Below the pieces are notes generated by a model. That model did not search any database. It was not told where the DNA came from and saw only the letters and a list, made by a program, of their open reading frames with translations. A stretch of 15,346 bases of DNA from Candidatus Peribacteria bacterium. GTDB lineage: Bacteria > Patescibacteriota > Gracilibacteria > UBA1369 > LOWO2-01-FULL-3. Location: positions 1-15,346 of the forward strand of contig CALRHQ010000017.1 in the NCBI GenBank assembly GCA_943359415.1, written 5' to 3'. Below are positions 1-6,880 of this stretch, one piece after another. The position numbers and the translations under genes were made by a program. How positions within the stretch are numbered: the stretch's first letter is position 1; every line of letters starts with the position of its first letter.

Positions 1-369
1 AAATCTACTGCAAGAAAAATTTTCAATGAAACATTAAAACTTATAAGCAAAAAAACTTCAGGAGATCCTGAGAAAGTATTTAAAGTAGCCATTGAAAACA
101 TCAAGCCTCAGCTTGAAATCAAAGCGAAAAGAATTGGAGGTGCGGTTTACCAAATCCCGATGGAAGTTAAACCGGACAGACAATTAGCGGTAGCATGCAG
201 ATGGATAATACAAGCTTCAAGAAACAAGAAAGCAGGAACTATGGCTCAACGCCTAGCAAATGAACTTGTTGAAGCCTCAAATGAGCAAGGTACAGCCTTC
301 AAGAAGAAGGAAGATACACATCGCATGGCACAGGCAAACAAGGCTTTCGCTCATTTAGCGAAATACTAA
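1..369 (+). CDS. rpsG: 30S ribosomal protein S7, C-terminal part (5' end outside window)
   Basis: S7 organises the 3' major (head) domain of 16S rRNA and lies at the mRNA exit/E-site side of the 30S subunit. The frame is open from base 1 to the TAA at 367-369, giving 122 residues of the usual ~155. The missing part is the N-terminus upstream of the window. Recognisable family features are a KRIGGAVYQIP stretch followed by EVKPDRQLAVACRWI, then the MAQRLANEL and KKKEDTHRMAQANKAFAH segments of the C-terminal helices. The ATG at 160 is an internal Met, not the start, because S7 homology continues upstream of it in the same frame. fusA begins 34 nt downstream, so this is the normal str-operon order (rpsL-rpsG-fusA) and the two are probably co-transcribed. 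Confidence 0.97.
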   Translation, partial: KSTARKIFNETLKLISKKTSGDPEKVFKVAIENIKPQLEIKAKRIGGAVYQIPMEVKPDRQLAVACRWIIQASRNKKAGTMAQRLANELVEASNEQGTAFKKKEDTHRMAQANKAFAHLAKY

Positions 370-403
370 AAAAACTTTTACAAACTTTAATCACCCACAA
401 ACA

Positions 404-2494
404 ATGGCAGATGAGTTAACAAATTTACGCAATATTGGTATTATTGCCCATATTGACGCAGGAAAAACGACAGTTTCAGAACGTATCCTATTCTATACAG
501 GAAAATCATACAAAATCGGAGAGGTTCACGAAGGAGCCGCTGTAATGGACTGGATGGAACAGGAAAGAGAAAGAGGAATTACTATTACATCTGCAGCAAC
601 AACTTGTTTTTGGACAACACCGGACGGAGAAAAATACAAAATCAACCTTATCGATACTCCTGGACACGTTGACTTCACAGTTGAAGTAGAACGTTCTCTT
701 CGTGTACTTGACGGAGGTGTTTGCGTTTTCGATGGAGCGATGGGAGTTGAACCACAATCGGAAACAGTATGGAGACAAGCGGATAAATACGATGTTCCAC
801 GTATCGCTTTCATCAACAAAATGGATAAGATCGGAGGAGATTTTTACATGAGTTTGAATTCAATTCACACAAGATTAAATCCACATGCAGTTGCAATCCA
901 ACTTCCAATCGGATTTGAAAAAGAATTCAGCGGAATGGTTGACCTTGTCGAAAGAAAAGCATACGGATTTGAAGGAGAAAAAGGAGAAATAGTAAAAGAA
1001 GTTCCGGTTCCTGAAGACATGAAAGAAAAAATAGAAGAATATCGCGCTATCCTTGTTGAAAAAGTTTCAGAACACGACGACGCATTGATGGAAAAATTCA
1101 TCAACGGACAAGAAATTTCAATTCCTGAACTTAAAGCAGCTCTAAGACAAGCAACAATTCATACAAAACTTTTCCCTGTCATGTGTGGAACAGCGCTACA
1201 AAACAAAGGTGTTCAAATCCTTTTGAACGCAGTTTGCGCATACCTTCCATCTCCACATGATCTACCTCCTATTAAAGGAACTGACATCAAAACAGGAGAA
1301 GAAATTTTAAGACATCCATCTTCAAAAGAACCATTCTCAGCATTAGCATTCAAAATCGCAACAGATCCATACGTTGGATCACTTTGTTACTTCCGTGTTT
1401 ATTCAGGAACTCTTGAATCAGGAAGCTACATTCTAAATTCATCAAAAAACAACAAAGAAAGAGTCGGACGTATTCTTCAAATGCACTCAAACAATAGAGA
1501 AGAAATAAAAATAGTACACGCCGGAGATATCGCAGCATTAGTTGGACTAAAAAGCACAACAACAGGAAACACACTTTGTGATCCTGATCATCCCCTACTA
1601 CTTGAATCAATCACATTTCCTGAACCGGTTATCAGGATCGCAGTTGAACCTAAAACAAAAGCCGATCAAGAAAAGATGGGACTTGCTCTTCAAAAACTTG
1701 TTGAGGAAGATCCAACACTAAGGGTTAATTCAGATCAAGAAACAGGACAAACGATTATCGCCGGAATGGGAGAACTTCATCTTGATATCATCATTGATCG
1801 TATGAGAAGAGAGTTTAAGGTTGAGGCAAACATCGGTGCCCCACAGGTAGCATACAGAGAAACAATTACAAAAGAAGTAAGATGTGAAGAGAAATACGCA
1901 AAGCAATCAGGAGGACGTGGACAATACGGACACGTAGTTATGAAACTTTATCCACAACCACCTGGAACAGGATACGAATTCGTAAACTCAATCGTTGGAG
2001 GAAAGATTCCAAGAGAATTTATTCCAGCTGTTGATAAAGGTATTCAAGAAGCACTTACAAGAGGAATCTCTGCAGGATACCCTGTAGTGGATGTCAAAGC
2101 TGAACTTATAGACGGAAGTTACCATGATGTGGATTCTTCAGAAATAGCTTTCAAAATTGCCGCATCAATCGCTTTCCAAAGTGGAACAAAAGCAGCAAGC
2201 CCTGTTATTCTAGAACCAGTCATGAGAGTGGAAGTTGTTGTTCCTGAAAATTATTTTGGAGATGTAATGGGAAATATCAGCTCACGTCGTGGACAAATCT
2301 TGGAAACAGGAGACAGAACAATGGTTAAATTCATCAAAGCAACTATCCCATTGTCTGAAATGTTCGGTTACGCAACTGATCTTCGTTCAATGACACAAGG
2401 TCGTGGTAACTACACAATGGAATTTGGTTTCTACGAAAAAGTTCCATCATCTGTTGCTGAAACAATCATCGCAAAGAGAACAGGAACTAAATAA
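404..2494 (+). CDS. fusA: Elongation factor G
   Basis: EF-G is the GTPase that drives translocation of tRNA and mRNA after peptide-bond formation and, with ribosome recycling factor, splits ribosomes. At 696 aa it matches the usual ~690-705. GTPase motifs are complete: G1 AHIDAGKT at residues 15-22, G2 RGITIT near 57-62, G3 DTPGH at 84-88 and G4 NKMDK at 138-142. Domain II follows (about 300-390), then domain III (IAGMGELHLDI) and domain IV with the GGRGQYGHV loop near residue 505. Domain V contains the SSRRGQI motif. The start context is A/C-rich (CACAAACAATGG) with no Shine-Dalgarno sequence. No promoter is seen in the 34-nt gap, so it should be read with rpsG. Two strong terminators follow, so transcription probably ends here. 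No fusidic-acid-specific conclusion can be drawn by eye. Confidence 0.98.
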   Translation: MADELTNLRNIGIIAHIDAGKTTVSERILFYTGKSYKIGEVHEGAAVMDWMEQERERGITITSAATTCFWTTPDGEKYKINLIDTPGHVDFTVEVERSLRVLDGGVCVFDGAMGVEPQSETVWRQADKYDVPRIAFINKMDKIGGDFYMSLNSIHTRLNPHAVAIQLPIGFEKEFSGMVDLVERKAYGFEGEKGEIVKEVPVPEDMKEKIEEYRAILVEKVSEHDDALMEKFINGQEISIPELKAALRQATIHTKLFPVMCGTALQNKGVQILLNAVCAYLPSPHDLPPIKGTDIKTGEEILRHPSSKEPFSALAFKIATDPYVGSLCYFRVYSGTLESGSYILNSSKNNKERVGRILQMHSNNREEIKIVHAGDIAALVGLKSTTTGNTLCDPDHPLLLESITFPEPVIRIAVEPKTKADQEKMGLALQKLVEEDPTLRVNSDQETGQTIIAGMGELHLDIIIDRMRREFKVEANIGAPQVAYRETITKEVRCEEKYAKQSGGRGQYGHVVMKLYPQPPGTGYEFVNSIVGGKIPREFIPAVDKGIQEALTRGISAGYPVVDVKAELIDGSYHDVDSSEIAFKIAASIAFQSGTKAASPVILEPVMRVEVVVPENYFGDVMGNISSRRGQILETGDRTMVKFIKATIPLSEMFGYATDLRSMTQGRGNYTMEFGFYEKVPSSVAETIIAKRTGTK

Positions 2495-2510
2495 GAAAAA
2501 TAAATCTATC

Positions 2511-2548
2511 AAAAAGTGTTGCTTAATAAACCAAGCGACACTTTTTTT
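2511..2548 (+). terminator. Intrinsic terminator after fusA (first of two)
   Basis: Arms AAAAAGTGTTGCTT (2511-2524) and AAGCGACACTTTTT (2533-2546) pair over 14 positions with one T-G wobble, around an 8-nt loop, and run into a T7 tract. It begins 16 nt past the fusA stop. The A-tract opposite the T-tract would let it work weakly on the other strand too. Confidence 0.93.
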
Positions 2549-2596
2549 ATGGAGTTCGCCACTCTTACGCAGGCTTAAGTTTCTACAGAAAATTTA

Positions 2597-2632
2597 AAAA
2601 AGTGTTGTTGGGCAACCAATGACACTTTTTTT
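2597..2632 (+). terminator. Second intrinsic terminator after fusA
   Basis: Arms starting AAAAAGTGT (2597-2605) and ending ACACTTTTT (2622-2630) continue inward through two wobble pairs and TTGG/CCAA to a GCAA tetraloop (2612-2615), a 15-bp stem followed by T7. The outer nine bases of both arms are identical to those of the terminator at 2511-2548, so one probably arose as a copy of the other. Confidence 0.88.
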
Positions 2633-2699
2633 GTTTCTCAATCTCTAACTCCTAGATTCTAGATTGAATCGCGATTTCACGTATACCGAAACAGATTTA

Positions 2700-2729
2700 A
2701 AACTTAACGTTACCGTTAATAAAGTTTTT
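2700..2729 (+). terminator. Weak terminator-like hairpin
   Basis: TTAACG (2704-2709) and CGTTAA (2714-2719) form a perfect 6-bp stem with a TTAC loop. The flanks can extend it (AAAAC with GTTTT) across a 4-nt bulge, and TTTTT follows. The stem has only two G-C pairs and no gene runs directly into it, so function is uncertain. Confidence 0.35.
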
Positions 2730-2754
2730 AGTCATTTTTTGGCTTATCAAAGAC

Positions 2755-2769
2755 CGAAGTGCCACTTCG
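2755..2769. repeat. Short inverted repeat (CGAAGT-GCC-ACTTCG)
   Basis: A perfect 6-bp inverted repeat with a 3-nt loop and no T-tract. It may be an RNA hairpin or chance; no neighbouring gene explains it. Confidence 0.4.
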
Positions 2770-2828
2770 TAAATACGTCAAAATTGAATTTTTGGAATTT
2801 TCTCACTTGACAGAATGGTAATCAATAA

Positions 2829-2954
2829 TGGGTAGCCATAAACAACGACAAGGTCATCGCAAGCGATAAAACTTTGACAAAACTTACAAAAAAATTAGGA
2901 GAAAAAGAAAGCCGAAAATTTAGCTATGCACTAATCCCCAAAGGTGCAATTTAA
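2829..2954 (+). pseudogene. Small protein remnant, possibly DUF5678-like
   Basis: From TGG at 2829 to TAA at 2952-2954 the frame encodes 41 residues without a start codon; a TAA lies immediately upstream in frame. The start WVAINNDKVIASDKTL resembles the core of small DUF5678-type proteins, in which a KWVAL-D-KV-ASG-L pattern is typical; this similarity is recalled, not searched. The tail has an LTKKLGEKES helix and ends SYALIPKGAI. The missing N-terminus and lack of a start or promoter make it look like a decayed gene piece. Open codons continue in frame past the stop (DQKSLTTEFDKFK) to about 3058 but were not recognised. The alternative is a chance open stretch. Confidence 0.4.
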
Positions 2955-3094
2955 GATCAAAAATCTCTCACAACAGAATTTGACAAATTTAAAAGTAGAC
3001 TCGAGATTCATCGGCACCGTCACTTTTCATTTTCCCTATTTTTGGCTCACACATGCTAAAAGATCGCATTCCTAAAAGACGGAGGTTTTGATTT

Positions 3095-3113
3095 CCAACG
3101 ACACTTTTTTGTT
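3095..3113 (+). repeat. Orphan copy of the fusA terminator's 3' arm
   Basis: CCAACGACACTTTTTTGTT here matches CCAATGACACTTTTTTTGTT at 2616-2635 except for one substitution and one T. The 5' arm AAAAAGTGT is absent, so no terminator can form. The two copies flank the 460-bp gene-poor stretch like direct repeats, which suggests a duplication or insertion event. Confidence 0.55.
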
Positions 3114-3140
3114 GACCGATAAAAAAACCAAGTCCATAAT
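3112..3140 (+). promoter_or_regulatory. Promoter for the GNAT gene
   Basis: TTGACC (3112-3117), a 17-bp spacer, and CATAAT (3135-3140). The predicted transcript starts near 3147, about 11 nt before the ATG at 3158. It overlaps the orphan terminator arm at its 5' end. Confidence 0.6.
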
Positions 3141-3157
3141 CCATTCAAAATCCACAC

Positions 3158-3601
3158 ATGATCAAAATATCCAAAGCCAAGCCACAGGAAAGTCAGTCGA
3201 TTAGACAATTCGAACAGTTCATCTGGAACGAAACAGATATAACAAGTCCATACGACATAGTTTCTTTTGTGACATACGGCTATGTTTTTTTAGCCAAAGA
3301 TATCGCCAAAGACAAAGATAAAATCATTGGAACAATTGTCGCAATAAAGACAAAAGATAACGAGATCAGAATCCTTGATTGGATAGTCCATGAACAATAT
3401 CGTCACACTGGTATAGGTACTAAACTATACGAAAGACTCCGCAAAGAAATAGGTAAACTCACAATGATCGCATACGTAGAATCAGACAACACAGCCTCAA
3501 TCGAAGGACATAAAAAACTTGGTTTTAAGCCAACAAAAAAAATAACAGATCCCTTTTTCATCGGAGATAAAAAAAACTGGTTAATAATGAAAAGAGAATA
3601 A
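3158..3601 (+). CDS. GNAT-family N-acetyltransferase
   Basis: This 147-aa protein has the length and order of a single-domain Gcn5-related acetyltransferase, which transfers an acetyl group from acetyl-CoA to an amine (small molecule, peptide or protein). Visible motifs are an N-terminal beta strand, the beta4 strand IRILDWIVHEQY and the acetyl-CoA pyrophosphate loop QYRHTGIGTKL (residues 80-90; the R/Q-x-x-G-x-G/A signature). Motif B follows, with VESDN, helix ASIEGHKKLGF and the GF turn near 122-123. Substrate cannot be told from sequence. RimI-like activity on a ribosomal protein would suit the neighbourhood, but nothing specific supports it. It has its own promoter and an A/C-rich start without Shine-Dalgarno. 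The AEC permease gene follows after 87 nt with no terminator seen, so they may be co-transcribed. Confidence 0.85.
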   Translation: MIKISKAKPQESQSIRQFEQFIWNETDITSPYDIVSFVTYGYVFLAKDIAKDKDKIIGTIVAIKTKDNEIRILDWIVHEQYRHTGIGTKLYERLRKEIGKLTMIAYVESDNTASIEGHKKLGFKPTKKITDPFFIGDKKNWLIMKRE

Positions 3602-3688
3602 GACCTCCTCAAACAACCGGCTATACCCAAAAACTTGCAAAACACCCACAAAAGACCTACCATTACATAAATCCTTAACCTCAGAAAT

Positions 3689-4612
3689 GTGCTCCAAATC
3701 CTAACCGTAATCGCTCCCCTATTTCTAATAATCTTTGCAGCAGCATTCTTACAAAAATTCACAAACGTCGGAGATGATTGGGAAAAAACTTTAAACGAAT
3801 TTATTTTAAAAATTGGTTTTCCTATATTAATCTTTTCAGCATTAGCAAAAGCACCATTTTCATTTACAGAACAATCACAACTAATCATCGCGAATTCCAT
3901 ATTTATATTGGTAAGCTTTTTATTAGCCTTCATCGTCGGAAAACTATTTCGCTTAAGTAAACAAATGTTTGCGACATTATTTATTTGTTTCGCTTTTGGA
4001 AGTGTAGCGTTTCTTGGAATTCCGATATTGATTCAAATATCAGGTCCTACAATCCTACCAATCGCAAGCCTGATTGTAGCCATTTATCTATTCTGGATGT
4101 TCACAGTCGGAGTCGGTTATCTTGACTACTCAATCACAAGAAGCAAAAGAGACGTTTTCACAAACATCATAAAAAATCTCTTCACAAACCCACTTTTGAT
4201 CGCAGTAATTTTAGGAATAATCATAGGCGGTTTAAAAATCACACTCCCTTCAATCCTAATGAAATCGCTAGAAATGGTTACTGCTTCAGTCACGCCAATA
4301 GTACTTATCGTAATAGGACTTTTTATAGGCAAATCAAAATTTGGGAAACTATCAGATTGGTTTCCAATCGTACTATTTTCGATTTTAACTCTCATGATTT
4401 TACCGGCAATTTTCTACTTTGGCGCACAGCTTTTCGGATTCCCCCCAAGCCACTTTTCAAGCTCAATAATCCAATCCGCAATGCCACTCGCAATAACTCC
4501 TTTTGCCTTAGCGGATAAATACAAATTAAACAAAGACTTCATCGCCCGCTCAATAGTATTAAGCACGATCCTCTCAGTAATCTCATTGCCATTCTGGATC
4601 TCGATTCTATAG
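3689..4612 (+). CDS. AEC-family transporter (auxin efflux carrier-like permease)
   Basis: A 307-aa integral membrane protein of the usual length for bacterial AEC-family (PF03547-type) permeases, which export or take up organic anions such as malate or other carboxylates; the substrate here is unknown. About ten hydrophobic segments are visible: the first at residues 3-22 (ILTVIAPLFLIIFAAAFL), then FPILIFSAL, a long loop near 130-150, NPLLIAVILGIII around 170, and a C-terminal set ending in LSTILSVISLPFW. The QSAMPLAITPFALADKY segment matches the family's conserved C-terminal half, where A-P-x-A-x-x-x-x-LA occurs. The start is GTG at 3689; the ATG two bases earlier is out of frame and stops after five codons. 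The stop is TAG, the only TAG among intact genes here. No good promoter was found upstream. Confidence 0.88.
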   Translation: MLQILTVIAPLFLIIFAAAFLQKFTNVGDDWEKTLNEFILKIGFPILIFSALAKAPFSFTEQSQLIIANSIFILVSFLLAFIVGKLFRLSKQMFATLFICFAFGSVAFLGIPILIQISGPTILPIASLIVAIYLFWMFTVGVGYLDYSITRSKRDVFTNIIKNLFTNPLLIAVILGIIIGGLKITLPSILMKSLEMVTASVTPIVLIVIGLFIGKSKFGKLSDWFPIVLFSILTLMILPAIFYFGAQLFGFPPSHFSSSIIQSAMPLAITPFALADKYKLNKDFIARSIVLSTILSVISLPFWISIL

Positions 4613-4633
4613 AAGTTCTAAAGAAAATTTCTC

Positions 4634-4662
4634 TTGCATTGACCTAAATTCTCGTATATATT
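4634..4662 (+). promoter_or_regulatory. Promoter for tuf
   Basis: TTGCAT (4634-4639), a 17-bp spacer and TATATT (4657-4662). The predicted start is near 4669, giving a ~77-nt leader before the EF-Tu ATG. The leader holds two copies of GTCGCA (4672-4677 and 4689-4694). The gene has no Shine-Dalgarno sequence. Confidence 0.65.
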
Positions 4663-4745
4663 TCCGGAGCTGTCGCACGCGATTAATTGTCGCAGATTAA
4701 AGTCGGCATCAAATTATTTTATATATTATTCTAACAATTACCAAT

Positions 4746-5939
4746 ATGGCAGAAGGAGTATTTGTGAGAAACAAGCCACACATGAACGTTGGTACAATAG
4801 GCCACGTTGATCATGGTAAGACTACACTCACAGCCGCAATCACTATGGTTGCTGCAAAACATTTCGGAGGCGGAAACAAAGCTGTAACATACGCCCAAAT
4901 TGATAATGCTCCTGAAGAAAGAGCTAGAGGTATCACTATTGCTACTTCACATCAAGAATACGAAACACCAAAGAGACATTACGCACACGTGGATTGTCCA
5001 GGACATGCCGATTACGTTAAGAATATGATTACTGGAGCAGCTCAAATGGACGGAGCAATTCTAGTAGTATCAGCAGCAGACGGTCCTATGCCACAAACTC
5101 GTGAGCATATCCTTCTTGCGCATCAGGTTAACGTTCCATACATTGTTGTTTTCTTAAACAAAATGGATATGGCCGATCCTGAAATCGCAGATCTTTCAGA
5201 AATGGAAGTTCGTGAACTTTTGAAAAAATACGAATACCCTGGAGATGAAACACCTATCATCAGAGGATCTGCCCTAAAAGCAGTTGAAAATCCGGAAGAT
5301 CCAACAGCTGCAAAACCAATCCTTGATCTTCTTGAAGCTTTGGATACATATTTCCCGGACCCAGTTCGTGAACTAGACAAACCATTCTTGATGTCAGTTG
5401 AAGATGTATTCTCTATCAAAGGTAGAGGAACAGTTGCAACTGGAAGAGTTGAGAAAGGAGTTGTTAAAGTAAATGAAGAAGTTGAAATCATCGGAATTAC
5501 AGATACAAAAAAAGTTACAGTTACTGGTGTTGAAATGTTCAAGAAGAGTCTTGATCAAGGACAAGCCGGAGATAACGTAGGTCTACTTCTACGTGGAATT
5601 GAAAGAGAAGAAATTCAAAGAGGCCAAGTTATTGCAAAACCTGGATCAATTACTCCTCACACACAATTCGAAGCTGAGGTTTACGTACTTACAAAAGATG
5701 AAGGAGGAAGACATACTCCATTCTTCAAAGGATACAGACCACAATTCTATATCCGAACTACAGACGTTACTGGAGCATTTGAGCTTCCAGCAGGTGTTGA
5801 AATGGTAATGCCTGGAGATAACGTAAAAGCTGTTGTAACTCTTGGATGCCCTATCGCTATGGACCAAGGAACACGTTTCGCTATCCGCGAAGGTGGAAGA
5901 ACAGTCGGAGCCGGAGTAGTTGCAAAGATTATCAAATAA
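4746..5939 (+). CDS. tuf: Elongation factor Tu
   Basis: EF-Tu carries aminoacyl-tRNA to the ribosomal A site as a GTP ternary complex. At 397 aa it has the normal length (~394-400). Domain 1 has G1 GHVDHGKT (19-26), switch I ARGITIATSHQEYE (60-73), G3 DCPGH (83-87, with the catalytic His at 87), G4 NKMD (138-141) and G5 SALKA (175-179). Domain 2 runs from about 215 (RGTVATGRVEKG) and domain 3 from about 305, with GGRHTPFFKGYRPQFY and the C-terminal EGGRTVGAGVVAKI. Switch I carries ATSHQEY where many bacteria have NTAHVEY, a lineage marker rather than a defect. The start follows AATTACCAAT with no Shine-Dalgarno. It stands alone as a transcription unit, with its own promoter and a strong terminator, rather than between fusA and rpsJ in one operon. 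Confidence 0.99.
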   Translation: MAEGVFVRNKPHMNVGTIGHVDHGKTTLTAAITMVAAKHFGGGNKAVTYAQIDNAPEERARGITIATSHQEYETPKRHYAHVDCPGHADYVKNMITGAAQMDGAILVVSAADGPMPQTREHILLAHQVNVPYIVVFLNKMDMADPEIADLSEMEVRELLKKYEYPGDETPIIRGSALKAVENPEDPTAAKPILDLLEALDTYFPDPVRELDKPFLMSVEDVFSIKGRGTVATGRVEKGVVKVNEEVEIIGITDTKKVTVTGVEMFKKSLDQGQAGDNVGLLLRGIEREEIQRGQVIAKPGSITPHTQFEAEVYVLTKDEGGRHTPFFKGYRPQFYIRTTDVTGAFELPAGVEMVMPGDNVKAVVTLGCPIAMDQGTRFAIREGGRTVGAGVVAKIIK

Positions 5940-5942
5940 CAC

Positions 5943-5957
5943 CACGACAAGGTCGTG
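5943..5957 (+). other. Short hairpin directly after tuf
   Basis: CACGAC-AAG-GTCGTG forms a perfect 6-bp stem with a 3-nt loop, beginning four bases past the stop. There is no T-tract; it may protect the 3' end of the message. Confidence 0.45.
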
Positions 5958-5983
5958 CATGTTATATCTAAAACTCACAAATC

Positions 5984-6015
5984 AAAAATCCCTGCCGAAA
6001 GACGGGGATTTTTTT
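5984..6015. terminator. Bidirectional intrinsic terminator between tuf and the minus-strand gene
   Basis: AAAAATCCC (5984-5992) pairs with GGGATTTTT (6005-6013). The inner part continues through a wobble, a G-C pair, one mismatch and C-G to a GAAA tetraloop (5997-6000). T runs flank it on both strands, so it can end tuf on the plus strand and the convergent gene at 6041-6755 on the minus strand. Confidence 0.92.
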
Positions 6016-6040
6016 GTAATCATAAAATTCACCTCAAACC

Positions 6041-6755
6041 TCAAACATTAAATCCGGCACTTTCATCTCCATATCGATCACGACCATGTCCACCATCATC
6101 ATTAGCAGAAACATCTCCTGCACCTGCTACATCATTACGAACTTGTGCTGCAACACCAGCAGGATCTTTCAATGGAGCACGTAAAGCTACTCTCGTTGGC
6201 TCTTGAGAAGGTGGAACTACAGGCGCAGAAACAACCTTGCCGTCAAAATCACGAACAGAAATTTCCAAATCAAAAACACCATTTCTCGGTGTAGCCCTAA
6301 GTCCCTCAGTAGAACAAAGATCAGCGAACATAACATCTCCCACATCAGAATGAATACTTTGATTAATCAAACCTTCAACTCTTATAAATTGCCCACTTTC
6401 ACCGGTAACAATAGAAAATTTCAAATTTTCAACAGGAATCTCAACCTTCAAATCTGGAAAATGTTTAGATAAAAAAGTCTGAAAACGATCAATCAACACC
6501 TTTCTTGCAGCATCCATAGTCTTACACAACTCAGCTGAATCAGCATTATTTATTTTATCAACAACATCTATTGGTTTTCCAATACTAGGCGTAGGAAGTA
6601 CAGGCGTCCAAACAGGACGCTCATAACCAGCAGTACCCTCAAGGCAAAGGAAAAGCAAAACTAGACTCATGGCTTCCACCACCACCTCCAATTGAAGTAG
6701 GAGCTCTAACTCCACCTAAATCATCAGATTGTTCAGGACCAATACCATGTGACAT
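6041..6755 (-). CDS. Hypothetical protein split by a +1 frameshift
   Basis: Not recognised. The likely start is the ATG at 6755-6753, about 24 nt downstream of a consensus promoter. From there 38 codons are open (starting MSHGIGPEQSDDLGG, then a GGGGG run) up to TGA at 6641-6639. A +1 shift at CCT-TGA joins ...FAFPLP to EGTAGYERPVWTP..., and the second frame runs to the TGA at 6043-6041, for about 237 aa. Both ends look disordered (Gly-rich N-terminus; Pro/Ala/Gly/Asp-rich C-terminus). The middle (about residues 60-170) looks folded, with an amphipathic helix AARKVLIDRFQTFLSKHF and beta-like segments. Starting instead at the GTG at 6715 gives a leucine-rich N-terminus that mimics a signal peptide; I read that as an out-of-frame translation. 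The shift may be a mutation, an assembly error or programmed. It is convergent with tuf and divergent from rpsJ. Confidence 0.6.
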
Positions 6756-6784
6756 AACGCAATTATTAACGAATATTACGCTTA

Positions 6785-6813
6785 ATTATAACTCAAAACT
6801 CGCAAAGAGTCAA
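6785..6813 (-). promoter_or_regulatory. Consensus promoter for the minus-strand hypothetical gene
   Basis: On the minus strand TTGACT (6813-6808), a 17-bp spacer, and a perfect TATAAT (6790-6785). The predicted start is near 6778, 24 nt before the ATG at 6755. It is divergent from the rpsJ promoter, with 32 bp between the two -35 boxes. Confidence 0.8.
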
Positions 6814-6845
6814 CGCTTCGAGAATCACAAATAGCAGTATTTTCC

Positions 6846-6874
6846 TTGACTTTAATTCCACTCTCCTTTATAAA
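6846..6874 (+). promoter_or_regulatory. Promoter for rpsJ
   Basis: TTGACT (6846-6851), a 17-bp spacer, and TATAAA (6869-6874). The predicted transcript starts near 6881, giving an unusually long ~210-nt leader before rpsJ. Confidence 0.78.
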
Positions 6875-6880
6875 TCCACT

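Larger units (their letters stand above)
2633..3111. other. Gene-poor stretch with hairpins and one decayed coding remnant
   Basis: No intact gene is visible on either strand. It contains a palindrome AATCGCGATT (2668-2677), two hairpins (2700-2729 and 2755-2769) and the coding remnant at 2829-2954. An orphan copy of a terminator arm lies at 3095-3113. TTGACA-like hexamers at 2807, 2874 and about 2979 lack a matching -10. A+T-rich sequence with out-of-phase short open stretches suggests a decayed insertion rather than a functional module. Confidence 0.6.

Noticed and set aside
2807..2835. Promoter from the perfect TTGACA at 2807.
   Set aside because: No -10-like hexamer at 16-18 bp (the sequence there is GGGTAG-like) and no intact gene follows.
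2955..3090. Degraded second gene (possibly a protease-like fold) after the small remnant.
   Set aside because: Short open stretches exist in several frames but none gave a recognisable motif.
3403..3933. A 176-residue open frame on the minus strand across the GNAT/AEC junction.
   Set aside because: It is antisense to two well-supported genes and has no recognisable domain or start signal.
5646..5978. Minus-strand open frames over the 3' half of tuf.
   Set aside because: Antisense shadows of a highly conserved gene with Ser/Cys-rich, implausible composition.
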